In this document: positions 26,288 to 33,478 of the stretch, piece after piece
Layout of the letters: each line of letters opens with the position of its first letter
Numbering within the stretch: the stretch's first letter is position 1
NCBI GenBank assembly: GCA_000447245.1
Contig: AUYT01000001.1
Location: 1,916,001 to 1,980,000 of the forward strand
DNA: 64,000 nt
Direction: 5' to 3'
DNA from: a candidate division Zixibacteria bacterium RBG-1
GTDB lineage: Bacteria > Zixibacteria > MSB-5A5 > DSPP01 > RBG-1
The notes under the pieces: generated by a model
Told to the model about the DNA's origin: nothing
Databases searched by the model: none
Seen by the model: only the letters and a program-made list of their open reading frames with translations
Translations under genes and position numbers: made by a program

Positions 26288-27994
26288 TTAACGATGGGAG
26301 GACTCAGCTAAAACTTCTTCGATAGTGGTAAGACCCCTTTTTAACTTATCTAAAGCAGCCATTCTCAAAGACCACATTCCATCTTTGACCGCCTGGTCTT
26401 TTAATTCCTGGTTGGAAGCACCGGATAGTATCAGCTTTTCGAGGGCCGGGGTGATGTTCATTACCTCGAATATTCCGGTTCGACCTGAATAACCGGTGTT
26501 GTTACATTCAGAGCAACCTTTCCCTTCCATAATCTTTATTCCATGTAAGTCCTGTTCTTGAAACCCAAGGGATAACAGAGTCTCCTTGGGAACTTGAGTT
26601 TCCTGTTTGCAGGAGATGCAGATTCTTCTCACCATTCTTTGAGCCATGATTAGGCGGGTGGAGGAGGCTACCAGATAATTGGGTACTCCCATATCCACTA
26701 AACGGTTAATGGTGCTGGGAGCGTCATTGGTATGCAAGGTGGAGAAAACCAAGTGACCGGTTAGGGCAGCTCGAATGGCAATTTCAGCTGTTTCTCCGTC
26801 ACGAATCTCTCCCACCATGACCACATCTGGATCTTGTCTTAAAAAAGATCTCAAGGCCGCGGCAAAGGTCAAACCAATTTCAGATTTTACTTGGACCTGG
26901 TTTATTCCGTCAAAGTTAAACTCGACCGGGTCCTCGGCGGTCATTATATTAATATCTTCCGTGTTTATTTCTTTTAAAGCTGAATACAAAGTGGTGGTTT
27001 TACCAGACCCCGTAGGACCGGTTACTAGAATCATTCCATAGGGCTGATTTATGGCCTTCTTAAAACCACCCAAAGCATGTTCCGGGAAGCCCAACATAGT
27101 CAAGTCCACCATCAGACTTTTTGGGTCCAAAATACGCATTACTACTTTTTCACCGTAAATGGTGGGTAGAACCGAGACACGCAAATCAACCGCCCGCTCA
27201 CCAATTTTTACTTTGATTCTGCCGTCTTGGGGTAATCTTCTTTCGGATATATCTAAATCTGCCATAATTTTTACACGAGAGACAATGGCTGCCCGGTATT
27301 TAAAAGGCAAAGGTGCCTTTTCCTGTAAGTTTCCATCAATACGGTAACGAACTCGGATTCTTTTTTCATAGGTTTCAAAATGAATATCAGATGAACCTCG
27401 GCGAATAGCATCTGCAATAATTCCATCTACTAATTTTACCAGAGGCTTATCTTGAACTGCGGACCTTAAATCTGATTCGCTGGGAACTTCATCTTCCTGC
27501 TCAATAACCTCTAACTCTTCGTCTTTTAAACCTTTTATTACTTCATCCAAACCAGAGACATCTTGATAATAACCGTCAATTGATTTTTGAATCGCTTTTT
27601 CCGGACTGATGACTGGCTGGATGTTGCAACCGGTTATGAATTTGACGGCATCTAAAACATAGATGTTATTGGGATCAGAAATGGCCACGATTAAGGTTTT
27701 ACCCAGTTTACTGACAGCTATAACGTTGAATTTGCGGGCGATATCTAAGGGAATTAATTTGACAACATCCGGATTAAGCTCGATATCGGAAAGCCGTAAG
27801 GCTCCAATATTGAGCTGCTTGCCTATAAACTCAAAGACGGAATCTTCATCTTCAATGGCACCGATTTTTACCAGAAGCTGAACTAACTTGCCACTGCCGT
27901 CCTTTTGTAAGGCCAGGGCTTTATCTAATTGTTCCCGGGTTATCTTCCCGGCCGAAACTAACATTTCCCCTAATTCAACAGACATATTTTTCAC
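26288..27994 (-). CDS. pilB: Type IV pilus extension ATPase PilB (GspE family)
   Basis: 568 residues. N-terminal MshEN/T2SSE_N region (LGEMLVSAGKITREQLDKAL... to about 150), then the motor domain with Walker A GPTGSGKTTTLYSAL (near 325), Asp box and Walker B DPDVVMVGEIRD, and His box TGHLVFSTLHTNDAP. The tetracysteine zinc site CISCK...CSECNNTG lies near 460-500, as in PilB. The GTG at 27994 overlaps the roadblock gene stop; an ATG at 27985 is an alternative. It drives pilus assembly. Placement right after the roadblock/MglA genes suggests joint control. Confidence 0.93.
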   Translation of the reverse strand: MKNMSVELGEMLVSAGKITREQLDKALALQKDGSGKLVQLLVKIGAIEDEDSVFEFIGKQLNIGALRLSDIELNPDVVKLIPLDIARKFNVIAVSKLGKTLIVAISDPNNIYVLDAVKFITGCNIQPVISPEKAIQKSIDGYYQDVSGLDEVIKGLKDEELEVIEQEDEVPSESDLRSAVQDKPLVKLVDGIIADAIRRGSSDIHFETYEKRIRVRYRIDGNLQEKAPLPFKYRAAIVSRVKIMADLDISERRLPQDGRIKVKIGERAVDLRVSVLPTIYGEKVVMRILDPKSLMVDLTMLGFPEHALGGFKKAINQPYGMILVTGPTGSGKTTTLYSALKEINTEDINIMTAEDPVEFNFDGINQVQVKSEIGLTFAAALRSFLRQDPDVVMVGEIRDGETAEIAIRAALTGHLVFSTLHTNDAPSTINRLVDMGVPNYLVASSTRLIMAQRMVRRICISCKQETQVPKETLLSLGFQEQDLHGIKIMEGKGCSECNNTGYSGRTGIFEVMNITPALEKLILSGASNQELKDQAVKDGMWSLRMAALDKLKRGLTTIEEVLAESSHR

Positions 27995-28479
27995 TCGTGA
28001 AATAGGTCATCTAATCTGCTTTCAGCTGAAGCAGTAAACTGGGAATCTAAACCTTTGGGAGCGGTTTTTTTGGTTTTGTTTACACCGCTCAAAATGGTAA
28101 GTAGTTCTGCTCCCATCTCTTTGGCATACAATCTCACCATTCCGATAGTGGTGCGGTCATCAAAAATTACTACCAGGATAGTCCTTTCGCCTACTAATGA
28201 GATATGGATGTGGTCTTTCTTACCCTGATGGAATAGAACCGAGAATTCCGGTTCTCCTACTAATCTGGCTATCTCTTTGGTAGAAGCAAAGCTACCAGCT
28301 AACAAAGCTGCTAAGGCGGTGGTGTCCAAGGAGTGGGTAAACCCTTGGCGTGTAACCAAGTATCCGTCTTTATCTACCAACAATACACATTTGGCTTCCG
28401 CCCCTTTGAGTAGCTTCATGAGGATACGGTTGATATGCTCCAGTTCCTCTTCATAGATTACATAATTTTCGTTTGACAT
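27991..28479 (-). CDS. Roadblock/LC7-domain protein (roadblock paralogue 1)
   Basis: 162 residues. A single roadblock/LC7 fold spans about residues 12-125 (INRILMKLLKGAEAKCVLLVDKDGYLVTR..., ISLVGERTILVVIFDD), with a polar tail. Roadblock proteins such as MglB act as GAP or scaffold for MglA-type GTPases. This one has an excellent ribosome site (AAAGGAGGTG) and overlaps the pilB start, so the two are translationally coupled. It lies 12 bases after the GTPase gene. Direct contact with the GTPase or with PilB is inferred from context. Confidence 0.88.
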   Translation of the reverse strand: MSNENYVIYEEELEHINRILMKLLKGAEAKCVLLVDKDGYLVTRQGFTHSLDTTALAALLAGSFASTKEIARLVGEPEFSVLFHQGKKDHIHISLVGERTILVVIFDDRTTIGMVRLYAKEMGAELLTILSGVNKTKKTAPKGLDSQFTASAESRLDDLFHE

Positions 28480-28491
28480 TTTTCACCTCCT

Positions 28492-29634
28492 TTAGCTTTT
28501 TTTTGATTTTTTAAACCACCGAAACAGAAAAAACCTTTTCTTGCGTTTTTTAGCTTGCGCCCTTGGAGTATCCCGAATTACTTTTAAACCGCTGAATTCC
28601 GGCCAAATTTTCTTTACCTCTTCTGCTTTCTTTTTGGTATCCATCTCTAATGATTTTGCTCCCCTAAGTGTTGTTTCAGATACATTTGTTTCAAAAGCTT
28701 TTGATTCGGTATGTTTCGACTTAGTAACTTTGGCGTCCGAAGTTTGTAAGGGTTTTATTTCGGGAATTTGTGAACTTTGGGCGGTGGTCTGAAAGCCCTC
28801 GGGCTTATCTTCCCTGAGCACCTCCGTTTTTTCACCGAACTCTTTGGAGCTGCTAAATACCGGTTCTTTTTCCCGTTTTCCTTCGTTCTCCTGTTCAAAA
28901 CTTTTTCTATCCACATCTGGATATTTGACTACTTCGGTGGGTTCTAATTTTTTTCGTTCTTGGGAAAGCGGCGATAGACCAGAACTTAGGCCGGACTCAA
29001 CTGCAGGCACGGCTACTTGTCTTTCTACTGTAGGTTCTGGAGCTACGCCGGCCTGTTTTTGAATCTTGGCCATCACCAATTTACAGATCATTTTCAAAGT
29101 ATCGAAAACCCCCACCCCTTTAACGGCCACAGCCTCAAAATAGGGGCAGCCATAGGTATTAATAATTTTTTCCAGCTCTTCTAAACTGGCCACATTTTCC
29201 AAATCTCTTTTGTTGTATTGAATCACCAGGGGCAGTTCCTCCAATTTGTAGCCGTATTCCTTCAGGTTTTCCATCAGATTGTTTAGGCTTTCTACATTTT
29301 CATCCATCTTGGATAACTGCGAGTCGCCTACAAAAACTAGACCATCTACTCCTCTTAGAACTAACTTTCGCGTAGCGTTATAATAGACTTGCCCAGGAAC
29401 GGTATAAAGCTGAAAACGGGTGGAAAACCCTTGAATGGTGCCTAAGTTTATCGGTAAAAAATCAAAAAACAAAGTTCGATCCGTATCGGTCGCCAAAGAA
29501 ATTAGCTCTCCTCTAGTCTGGGTGGGGACTTTCTTATGCACATATTGCAGATTGGTAGTTTTACCGGAAAGCCCCGGACCATAAAAAACTATCTTGCAAC
29601 TAATTTCTCTGGAAGCGTAATTTATCGTGACCAT
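28492..29634 (-). CDS. mglA: MglA-family Ras-like GTPase with long basic C-terminal tail
   Basis: 380 residues; canonical MglA has about 195. The GTPase domain has Walker A GPGLSGKTT (residues 19-27), the MglA intrinsic arginine finger at R53 (TDRTLFF), Q82 in VPGQVYY and the guanine-specificity motif NKRD (141-144), so all known catalytic residues are kept at MglA numbering. After residue about 195 comes a charged, Pro/Ser/Glu/Lys-rich stretch of about 165 residues, probably disordered, ending in a strongly basic and aromatic motif (KKRKKRFFLFRWFKKSKKS). MglA sets cell polarity and pilus pole choice in Myxococcus. The adjacent mglB-like gene and pilBTC support a similar job here. Confidence 0.9.
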   Translation of the reverse strand: MVTINYASREISCKIVFYGPGLSGKTTNLQYVHKKVPTQTRGELISLATDTDRTLFFDFLPINLGTIQGFSTRFQLYTVPGQVYYNATRKLVLRGVDGLVFVGDSQLSKMDENVESLNNLMENLKEYGYKLEELPLVIQYNKRDLENVASLEELEKIINTYGCPYFEAVAVKGVGVFDTLKMICKLVMAKIQKQAGVAPEPTVERQVAVPAVESGLSSGLSPLSQERKKLEPTEVVKYPDVDRKSFEQENEGKREKEPVFSSSKEFGEKTEVLREDKPEGFQTTAQSSQIPEIKPLQTSDAKVTKSKHTESKAFETNVSETTLRGAKSLEMDTKKKAEEVKKIWPEFSGLKVIRDTPRAQAKKRKKRFFLFRWFKKSKKS

Positions 29635-29637
29635 TCC

Positions 29638-29976
29638 TTATCGGTTTTTAAGTTTGGCAGCCGCATTTTTGATCTCCAGGCGCACCAAGCCCATATTGAC
29701 GCTGGGCTCGGTGGTCACCACTAAAACTCCCACCTCTACATCCGTCAAAAAGAATTTTCCCTGTGAAGCTTCTACCGTGACCTGTCTTAAGGGAGTTTGT
29801 TTTAGCATCTCCAAGGATTTCTGGACGCTGCTTATAATGGAAGAAGCCAGCGCTCCTACGGTATCATCCTGGATACCGCTGTGTAAATCGGCGGCAATCA
29901 CAATTCCATCCTGTCCTACCAGCATACTGCCGGTAATGCCGGATGTTTTGTTAAGCTCGGATAGTATTTGATACAT
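29638..29976 (-). CDS. MglB-like roadblock/LC7 protein (roadblock paralogue 2)
   Basis: 112 residues, essentially just one roadblock domain (ITGSMLVGQDGIVIAADLHSG, KFFLTDVEVGVLVVTTEPSVNMGLVRLEI). Size and position directly before the MglA-like gene (3 bases) match MglB, the GAP/co-GAP of MglA. Its 5' end overlaps the 3' end of the membrane-roadblock gene by 26 bases in another frame. Likely dimeric regulator of the GTPase. Confidence 0.88.
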   Translation of the reverse strand: MYQILSELNKTSGITGSMLVGQDGIVIAADLHSGIQDDTVGALASSIISSVQKSLEMLKQTPLRQVTVEASQGKFFLTDVEVGVLVVTTEPSVNMGLVRLEIKNAAAKLKNR

Positions 29977-30862
29977 ATTTTTCCTCCTGGACCTTTAGGT
30001 TTTCTAAGTGATATCTTTCATTTAAGTATTTCTTCATTCTTTCACACACTTTTTGGATTCTGACGTTCAAAATTTCATCGGTACTTTTGTCTGAAACAGT
30101 GATCACACTAAAGCTGTAAATTTTGTGGATGCTGATCCAATAACTGTTGGAGAAGATATCCATCCGCTCTATATTTTTTTCTCGAATGCGGCTTAAAACT
30201 TGGCCGGTAGATAGCTCTAATATTAGAGGCAGAGGTGCCCAGCTTTCCCAATCAAAATTATTTTTACAATTTTTGGCTATGACTAACCCTTCCTGGTCTA
30301 CCAGAAGACTGGCATTCACTCCCGGATAATTGGTCAGAGAACCTAAAATCTCTTCGAGATAAGATTCAGATAAATCCGATCCTTTTTCTTTATGAAAAAC
30401 CACATCAGATTTCTCAGCCACAATTTTATCCACTTCAATCAGGCGGTCTTTGGTGAACTCCGGCTGAACTCGGTGAATTACTCTAATCGGTTTTAAGACA
30501 GATTTCAACAGGAAAGGGGCCGTCAAGACGTGTAAAACCACTGCCGGTAGAAAGTAGGCAAACCCTTGCTTGAGGGACAATCCGGGTTTCAGAGAAAACA
30601 TCACCCACAAAAGCAAACCAAACAAAATAGCTTCGCTGAAACGGAATATTAAGCTCAAAAAAGTATTGGTCAAACTTCTCCCCCAGTTGCCGGGATTGCT
30701 GAAAAACCAAACCACAAAGTAAAAGACGACCTCAAAGATTAAGACGGTTATCCAGCTGACCGGAAGTTGCCATTTTTGGCTGTAAGGATAGAAAAACAAC
30801 GGGGCTAAAACTAAAAATAACCCCCATAAAATAACGGTTCTGGTTTCTCTGGCTTTATTCAT
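29951..30862 (-). CDS. Membrane protein with C-terminal roadblock-like domain (roadblock paralogue 3)
   Basis: 303 residues. Four hydrophobic segments (about 10-28, 33-53, 65-88, 100-120) followed by a cytosolic part. From about 175 to 285 there is a roadblock-type pattern (GSLTNYPGVNASLLVDQEGLVIAKN, then IHKIYSFSVITVSDKS). A membrane-tethered roadblock could recruit the GTPase or its partner to the envelope; this is inferred. I know no named family with this arrangement. It is 21 bases downstream of the TPR-roadblock gene and overlaps the mglB-like gene. Confidence 0.75.
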   Translation of the reverse strand: MNKARETRTVILWGLFLVLAPLFFYPYSQKWQLPVSWITVLIFEVVFYFVVWFFSNPGNWGRSLTNTFLSLIFRFSEAILFGLLLWVMFSLKPGLSLKQGFAYFLPAVVLHVLTAPFLLKSVLKPIRVIHRVQPEFTKDRLIEVDKIVAEKSDVVFHKEKGSDLSESYLEEILGSLTNYPGVNASLLVDQEGLVIAKNCKNNFDWESWAPLPLILELSTGQVLSRIREKNIERMDIFSNSYWISIHKIYSFSVITVSDKSTDEILNVRIQKVCERMKKYLNERYHLENLKVQEEKYVSNTIRA

Positions 30863-30883
30863 ATTTAATCCTTTGCCTTAATT

Positions 30884-31780
30884 TTACTCTTCTAAGATTT
30901 CAAGTAATTCGCTTGTTTTCATTTTTAGGGAACCGATGTTGACTTCCGCTGAACAGACTAAGACCAAAAAAGAATTTTTCAGATTGAAAATCCAAAATTT
31001 TAAACTGTGGGCTTCTATCAAAACCTGCTTTAATTTTCCGAAGTCGATTTTTATCAAACTGGCTTTGGTGACTTCAGAAATATTGGTAGCCACCGCTGCC
31101 ACTATGTCGGGATTTATCCCACTTTTGAGTCGGTCATCTAGGATTAAGCCATCCTTCCCAACCGAGAGTACTCCCACTACTGCCGGAAAAGCTCCTAAAA
31201 TTTCCATGACTTCATTTACACTGTAAATTTTTTCAGCTTTAAGTTTAGGGAAAGTGCTGGGAAGTTGAGAATCTTGCACCACCGCGGGGTGGCTGGGTTT
31301 GGGTCTGGAATCGAAAACCGGTTTGCTAAAGGTTTCTCTCTCTGGTCGGGTGGTCTTTACCGGAGAAGTTCTTCTGATGGAGCCCAAGAGCATCTTTAAG
31401 CTTTCATTGCGAGGTTCGGAGGAAATCAGCTTGCTCAAGATATTTTCGGCTTCCTGATATTTTCCTTTTTTGACCAGGATTTCGCTTAAAATTACCTCCA
31501 CCGCTCTGGTCCTCCCGTCCAGCCGAGCAGCAATATCCAGCTCCTTTTCGGCTTCATCATAAAGTTTTCGGTCTAAGTCAATTTTGGACATAACCAGGTG
31601 AGCTGGTCCATAATCGGGGTGAATTTCTAACCCCTTTTGACAGATTAAACTGGCTCTCTCTAAATCCCCTTTTTTGCGGTAGGCCTCAGCCAAAGCCGCA
31701 AAGATGGTGGAATTGGGGTTGTCAGCTAATATTTTTTTGCACTTGGCTATGCGATCTTCTATCTCTGTTAGCTGTTGCAC
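30884..31780 (-). CDS. TPR protein with C-terminal roadblock domain (roadblock paralogue 4)
   Basis: About 298 residues. Three to four TPR units (about 10-140: STIFAALAEAYRKKGDLERA, GPAHLVMSKIDLDRKLYDEA, ILVKKGKYQEAENIL), a basic Pro/Ser-rich linker, and a roadblock domain from about 190 to 290 (VMEILGAFPAVVGVLSVGKDGLILDD, FWIFNLKNSFLVLVCSAEVN). I prefer GTG 31780, which has CGGAG seven bases ahead, over the TTG at 31810, which has none. TPRs would give a protein-binding arm to a roadblock scaffold in the GTPase module. Confidence 0.82.
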   Translation of the reverse strand: MQQLTEIEDRIAKCKKILADNPNSTIFAALAEAYRKKGDLERASLICQKGLEIHPDYGPAHLVMSKIDLDRKLYDEAEKELDIAARLDGRTRAVEVILSEILVKKGKYQEAENILSKLISSEPRNESLKMLLGSIRRTSPVKTTRPERETFSKPVFDSRPKPSHPAVVQDSQLPSTFPKLKAEKIYSVNEVMEILGAFPAVVGVLSVGKDGLILDDRLKSGINPDIVAAVATNISEVTKASLIKIDFGKLKQVLIEAHSLKFWIFNLKNSFLVLVCSAEVNIGSLKMKTSELLEILEE

Positions 31781-31910
31781 TCTTACGCTCCGTAACAGGT
31801 TTTCTGCCAACCAAAAGGCCAGCCAGATTTTAAACTGTTTAATATTAAAAAATGAAACTCTAAAAAAAATTATCGACAGAAGCGGGATTTTACTTAACGC
31901 TCGGGGATTT

Positions 31911-31941
31911 AAAAAGTTAAGCTATAAAGCTTTTAGCTTAA
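31911..31941 (-). terminator. Candidate terminator/attenuator before the roadblock genes
   Basis: Perfect 8-bp stem TTAAGCTA/TAGCTTAA (31941-31934 and 31924-31917) with a 9-nt loop, then C and five T on the minus strand. It overlaps the stop codon of the small membrane protein gene. The 122-base gap 31811-31932 holds no other gene. It may separate the murJ-comEC-DUF4388 part from the roadblock/pil part. Confidence 0.5.
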
Positions 31942-32298
31942 GACCTTCTTGGCACGATATAAACCCCAGGTCAGAAATATTAAGGATAAAAGCTTGGCCA
32001 GATATACTACTGAAGAGGACAGATAAATATTTTGAAATTTGAGAACGATTTCTCCTAACTGAGCCAAGCCAAAGATTATAAAAGCCAAACTTAAAATCTG
32101 CCAGGCTGAACTCAATTCTCCACCTTTCAAGAAATGAAAAATTCTCCAGCAAAAATATAGACAGCTTAAAATTAGGACCAGGCCCAATCCGTTTACGGTG
32201 ACTGATAATAAAGACGAAGAATCGGAGCCGACTTCTACACCAAAAGCTACATTGATTAAAGCTATCGATAAGGCCAAAGTTAAGATAATTTTTTTCAT
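31933..32298 (-). CDS. Small polytopic membrane protein, function unknown
   Basis: 121 residues: signal-like first helix (residues 3-20), then three more hydrophobic segments (about 30-52, 66-86, 92-112). No motif that I recognise. A strong ribosome site (AGGAGGAAAT) precedes the ATG. It lies 8 bases after the DUF4388 gene, so it is probably co-transcribed and may anchor that protein; this is only context. Confidence 0.65.
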   Translation of the reverse strand: MKKIILTLALSIALINVAFGVEVGSDSSSLLSVTVNGLGLVLILSCLYFCWRIFHFLKGGELSSAWQILSLAFIIFGLAQLGEIVLKFQNIYLSSSVVYLAKLLSLIFLTWGLYRAKKVLS

Positions 32299-32306
32299 AT
32301 TTCCTC

Positions 32307-33476
32307 CTAAACGGCTTTTAATGTTTTATATATTTCGGTTTCCAAGTCATATTTTTTAACAATTTCGCTCTGCTCCAATAAAACCACACTCAGCTCTTTT
32401 CTAATTTCAAACACAATTTGCTTAAGCACATTTTCTCCTAAAACATAAGCCGTTAACTTTAAATATTCTGTTAAAAGAGCATTTAAAGCCGCCAGTAGCT
32501 TCCACAATCTTAATTCTTTGGGTAACTTTAAAGCCTGTTGTACAAAGCTTTCACTGTCTATATGTCCTCTTTCTTTAATGAAACTTCCCAAAACTGGATA
32601 TAAGTTTTTTTGGGATGAAAAACCATTATTTAAAATTTTAGATTTTCCAGCTCCTAATTTCTTTTGAATGGTGCGGTCAGTAACCTGAAAAGCGGCAGAG
32701 TAAACTTTGGCAATTAAAACCAAAAGGTTTTCTTCTTCCTTCTTGCTGGATACCGGCGCTCCTTTAATTTCAATGGCTTCTGCCAAATCTTTGGTGATTA
32801 ATTTATGGACCGCTTTAGAGGTAATGAATTCTCCCAATACCGAGACTTGTAAAATTTCTGGTAAGGTCCTCTCTCCGTTAATTAAATTTAAAACTTGAAA
32901 TTCATCCAGAGTTAAAATAATCTCATCCCCTTTTACCTTAGGAAAGCTGGTGATTTTTAGAGCTTTATTTTCTCCTGGTAGAATCTTTTTTAACTCCACC
33001 CATTCATCAATCCGTCTGGTTCCTTCCATAATGACACTCACGGTGTCTAATTCGGTGATAAACTGATTTTCCGGCGGAAAGATATTGTCCTGGAATCCGA
33101 AGTCCCCGGCCTCCCAGCTGAACAGAGAAAAAATCACCTCTTCAATCTGTATTTTTAAACATTCTTCTACCTCATGAGGATTTAACACGTTTAATTCTTG
33201 TAAAATCATGCCAATTTTTTTGCCGGAAGTCTCCTGCAGGTTTATGGCTTTTTCTAAATCGTATTTGGAGATTTTTCCCTTTTTCAGAAGTAAGTTCCCC
33301 AAGAGGTCATCCTGACTGTTAGATGAGCTGGCAAATATTATGTTTCCGTTTTTGAAAAAAATCTCTTTGGACTGATGCTGGCGGGTAATTTTCAGTTTGC
33401 CGGTTTTTTTACCAGTAGAAATCAGCTGCAGAATGTCCGGAAAAGGTACGGTTTTTAAATTCCCGGTAAATCCCAT
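32307..33476 (-). CDS. DUF4388 (PATAN-like) domain protein
   Basis: 389 residues. N-terminal DUF4388 domain (FTGNLKTVPFPDILQLISTG, KKTGKLKITR, KEIFFKNGNIIFASS, about 1-60) followed by an MshEN-like helical segment (ISKYDLEKAINLQETSGKKIG, 78-98) and a second DUF4388-type part (EVIFSLFSWEAGDFGF, about 120-140). The C-terminal 240 residues are helical without known motifs. DUF4388 proteins are frequent beside response regulators, roadblock GTPase modules and gliding/pilus genes. Likely a cytosolic adaptor of the downstream MglA/roadblock/pilus module. Confidence 0.82.
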   Translation of the reverse strand: MGFTGNLKTVPFPDILQLISTGKKTGKLKITRQHQSKEIFFKNGNIIFASSSNSQDDLLGNLLLKKGKISKYDLEKAINLQETSGKKIGMILQELNVLNPHEVEECLKIQIEEVIFSLFSWEAGDFGFQDNIFPPENQFITELDTVSVIMEGTRRIDEWVELKKILPGENKALKITSFPKVKGDEIILTLDEFQVLNLINGERTLPEILQVSVLGEFITSKAVHKLITKDLAEAIEIKGAPVSSKKEEENLLVLIAKVYSAAFQVTDRTIQKKLGAGKSKILNNGFSSQKNLYPVLGSFIKERGHIDSESFVQQALKLPKELRLWKLLAALNALLTEYLKLTAYVLGENVLKQIVFEIRKELSVVLLEQSEIVKKYDLETEIYKTLKAV

Positions 33477-33478
33477 AA

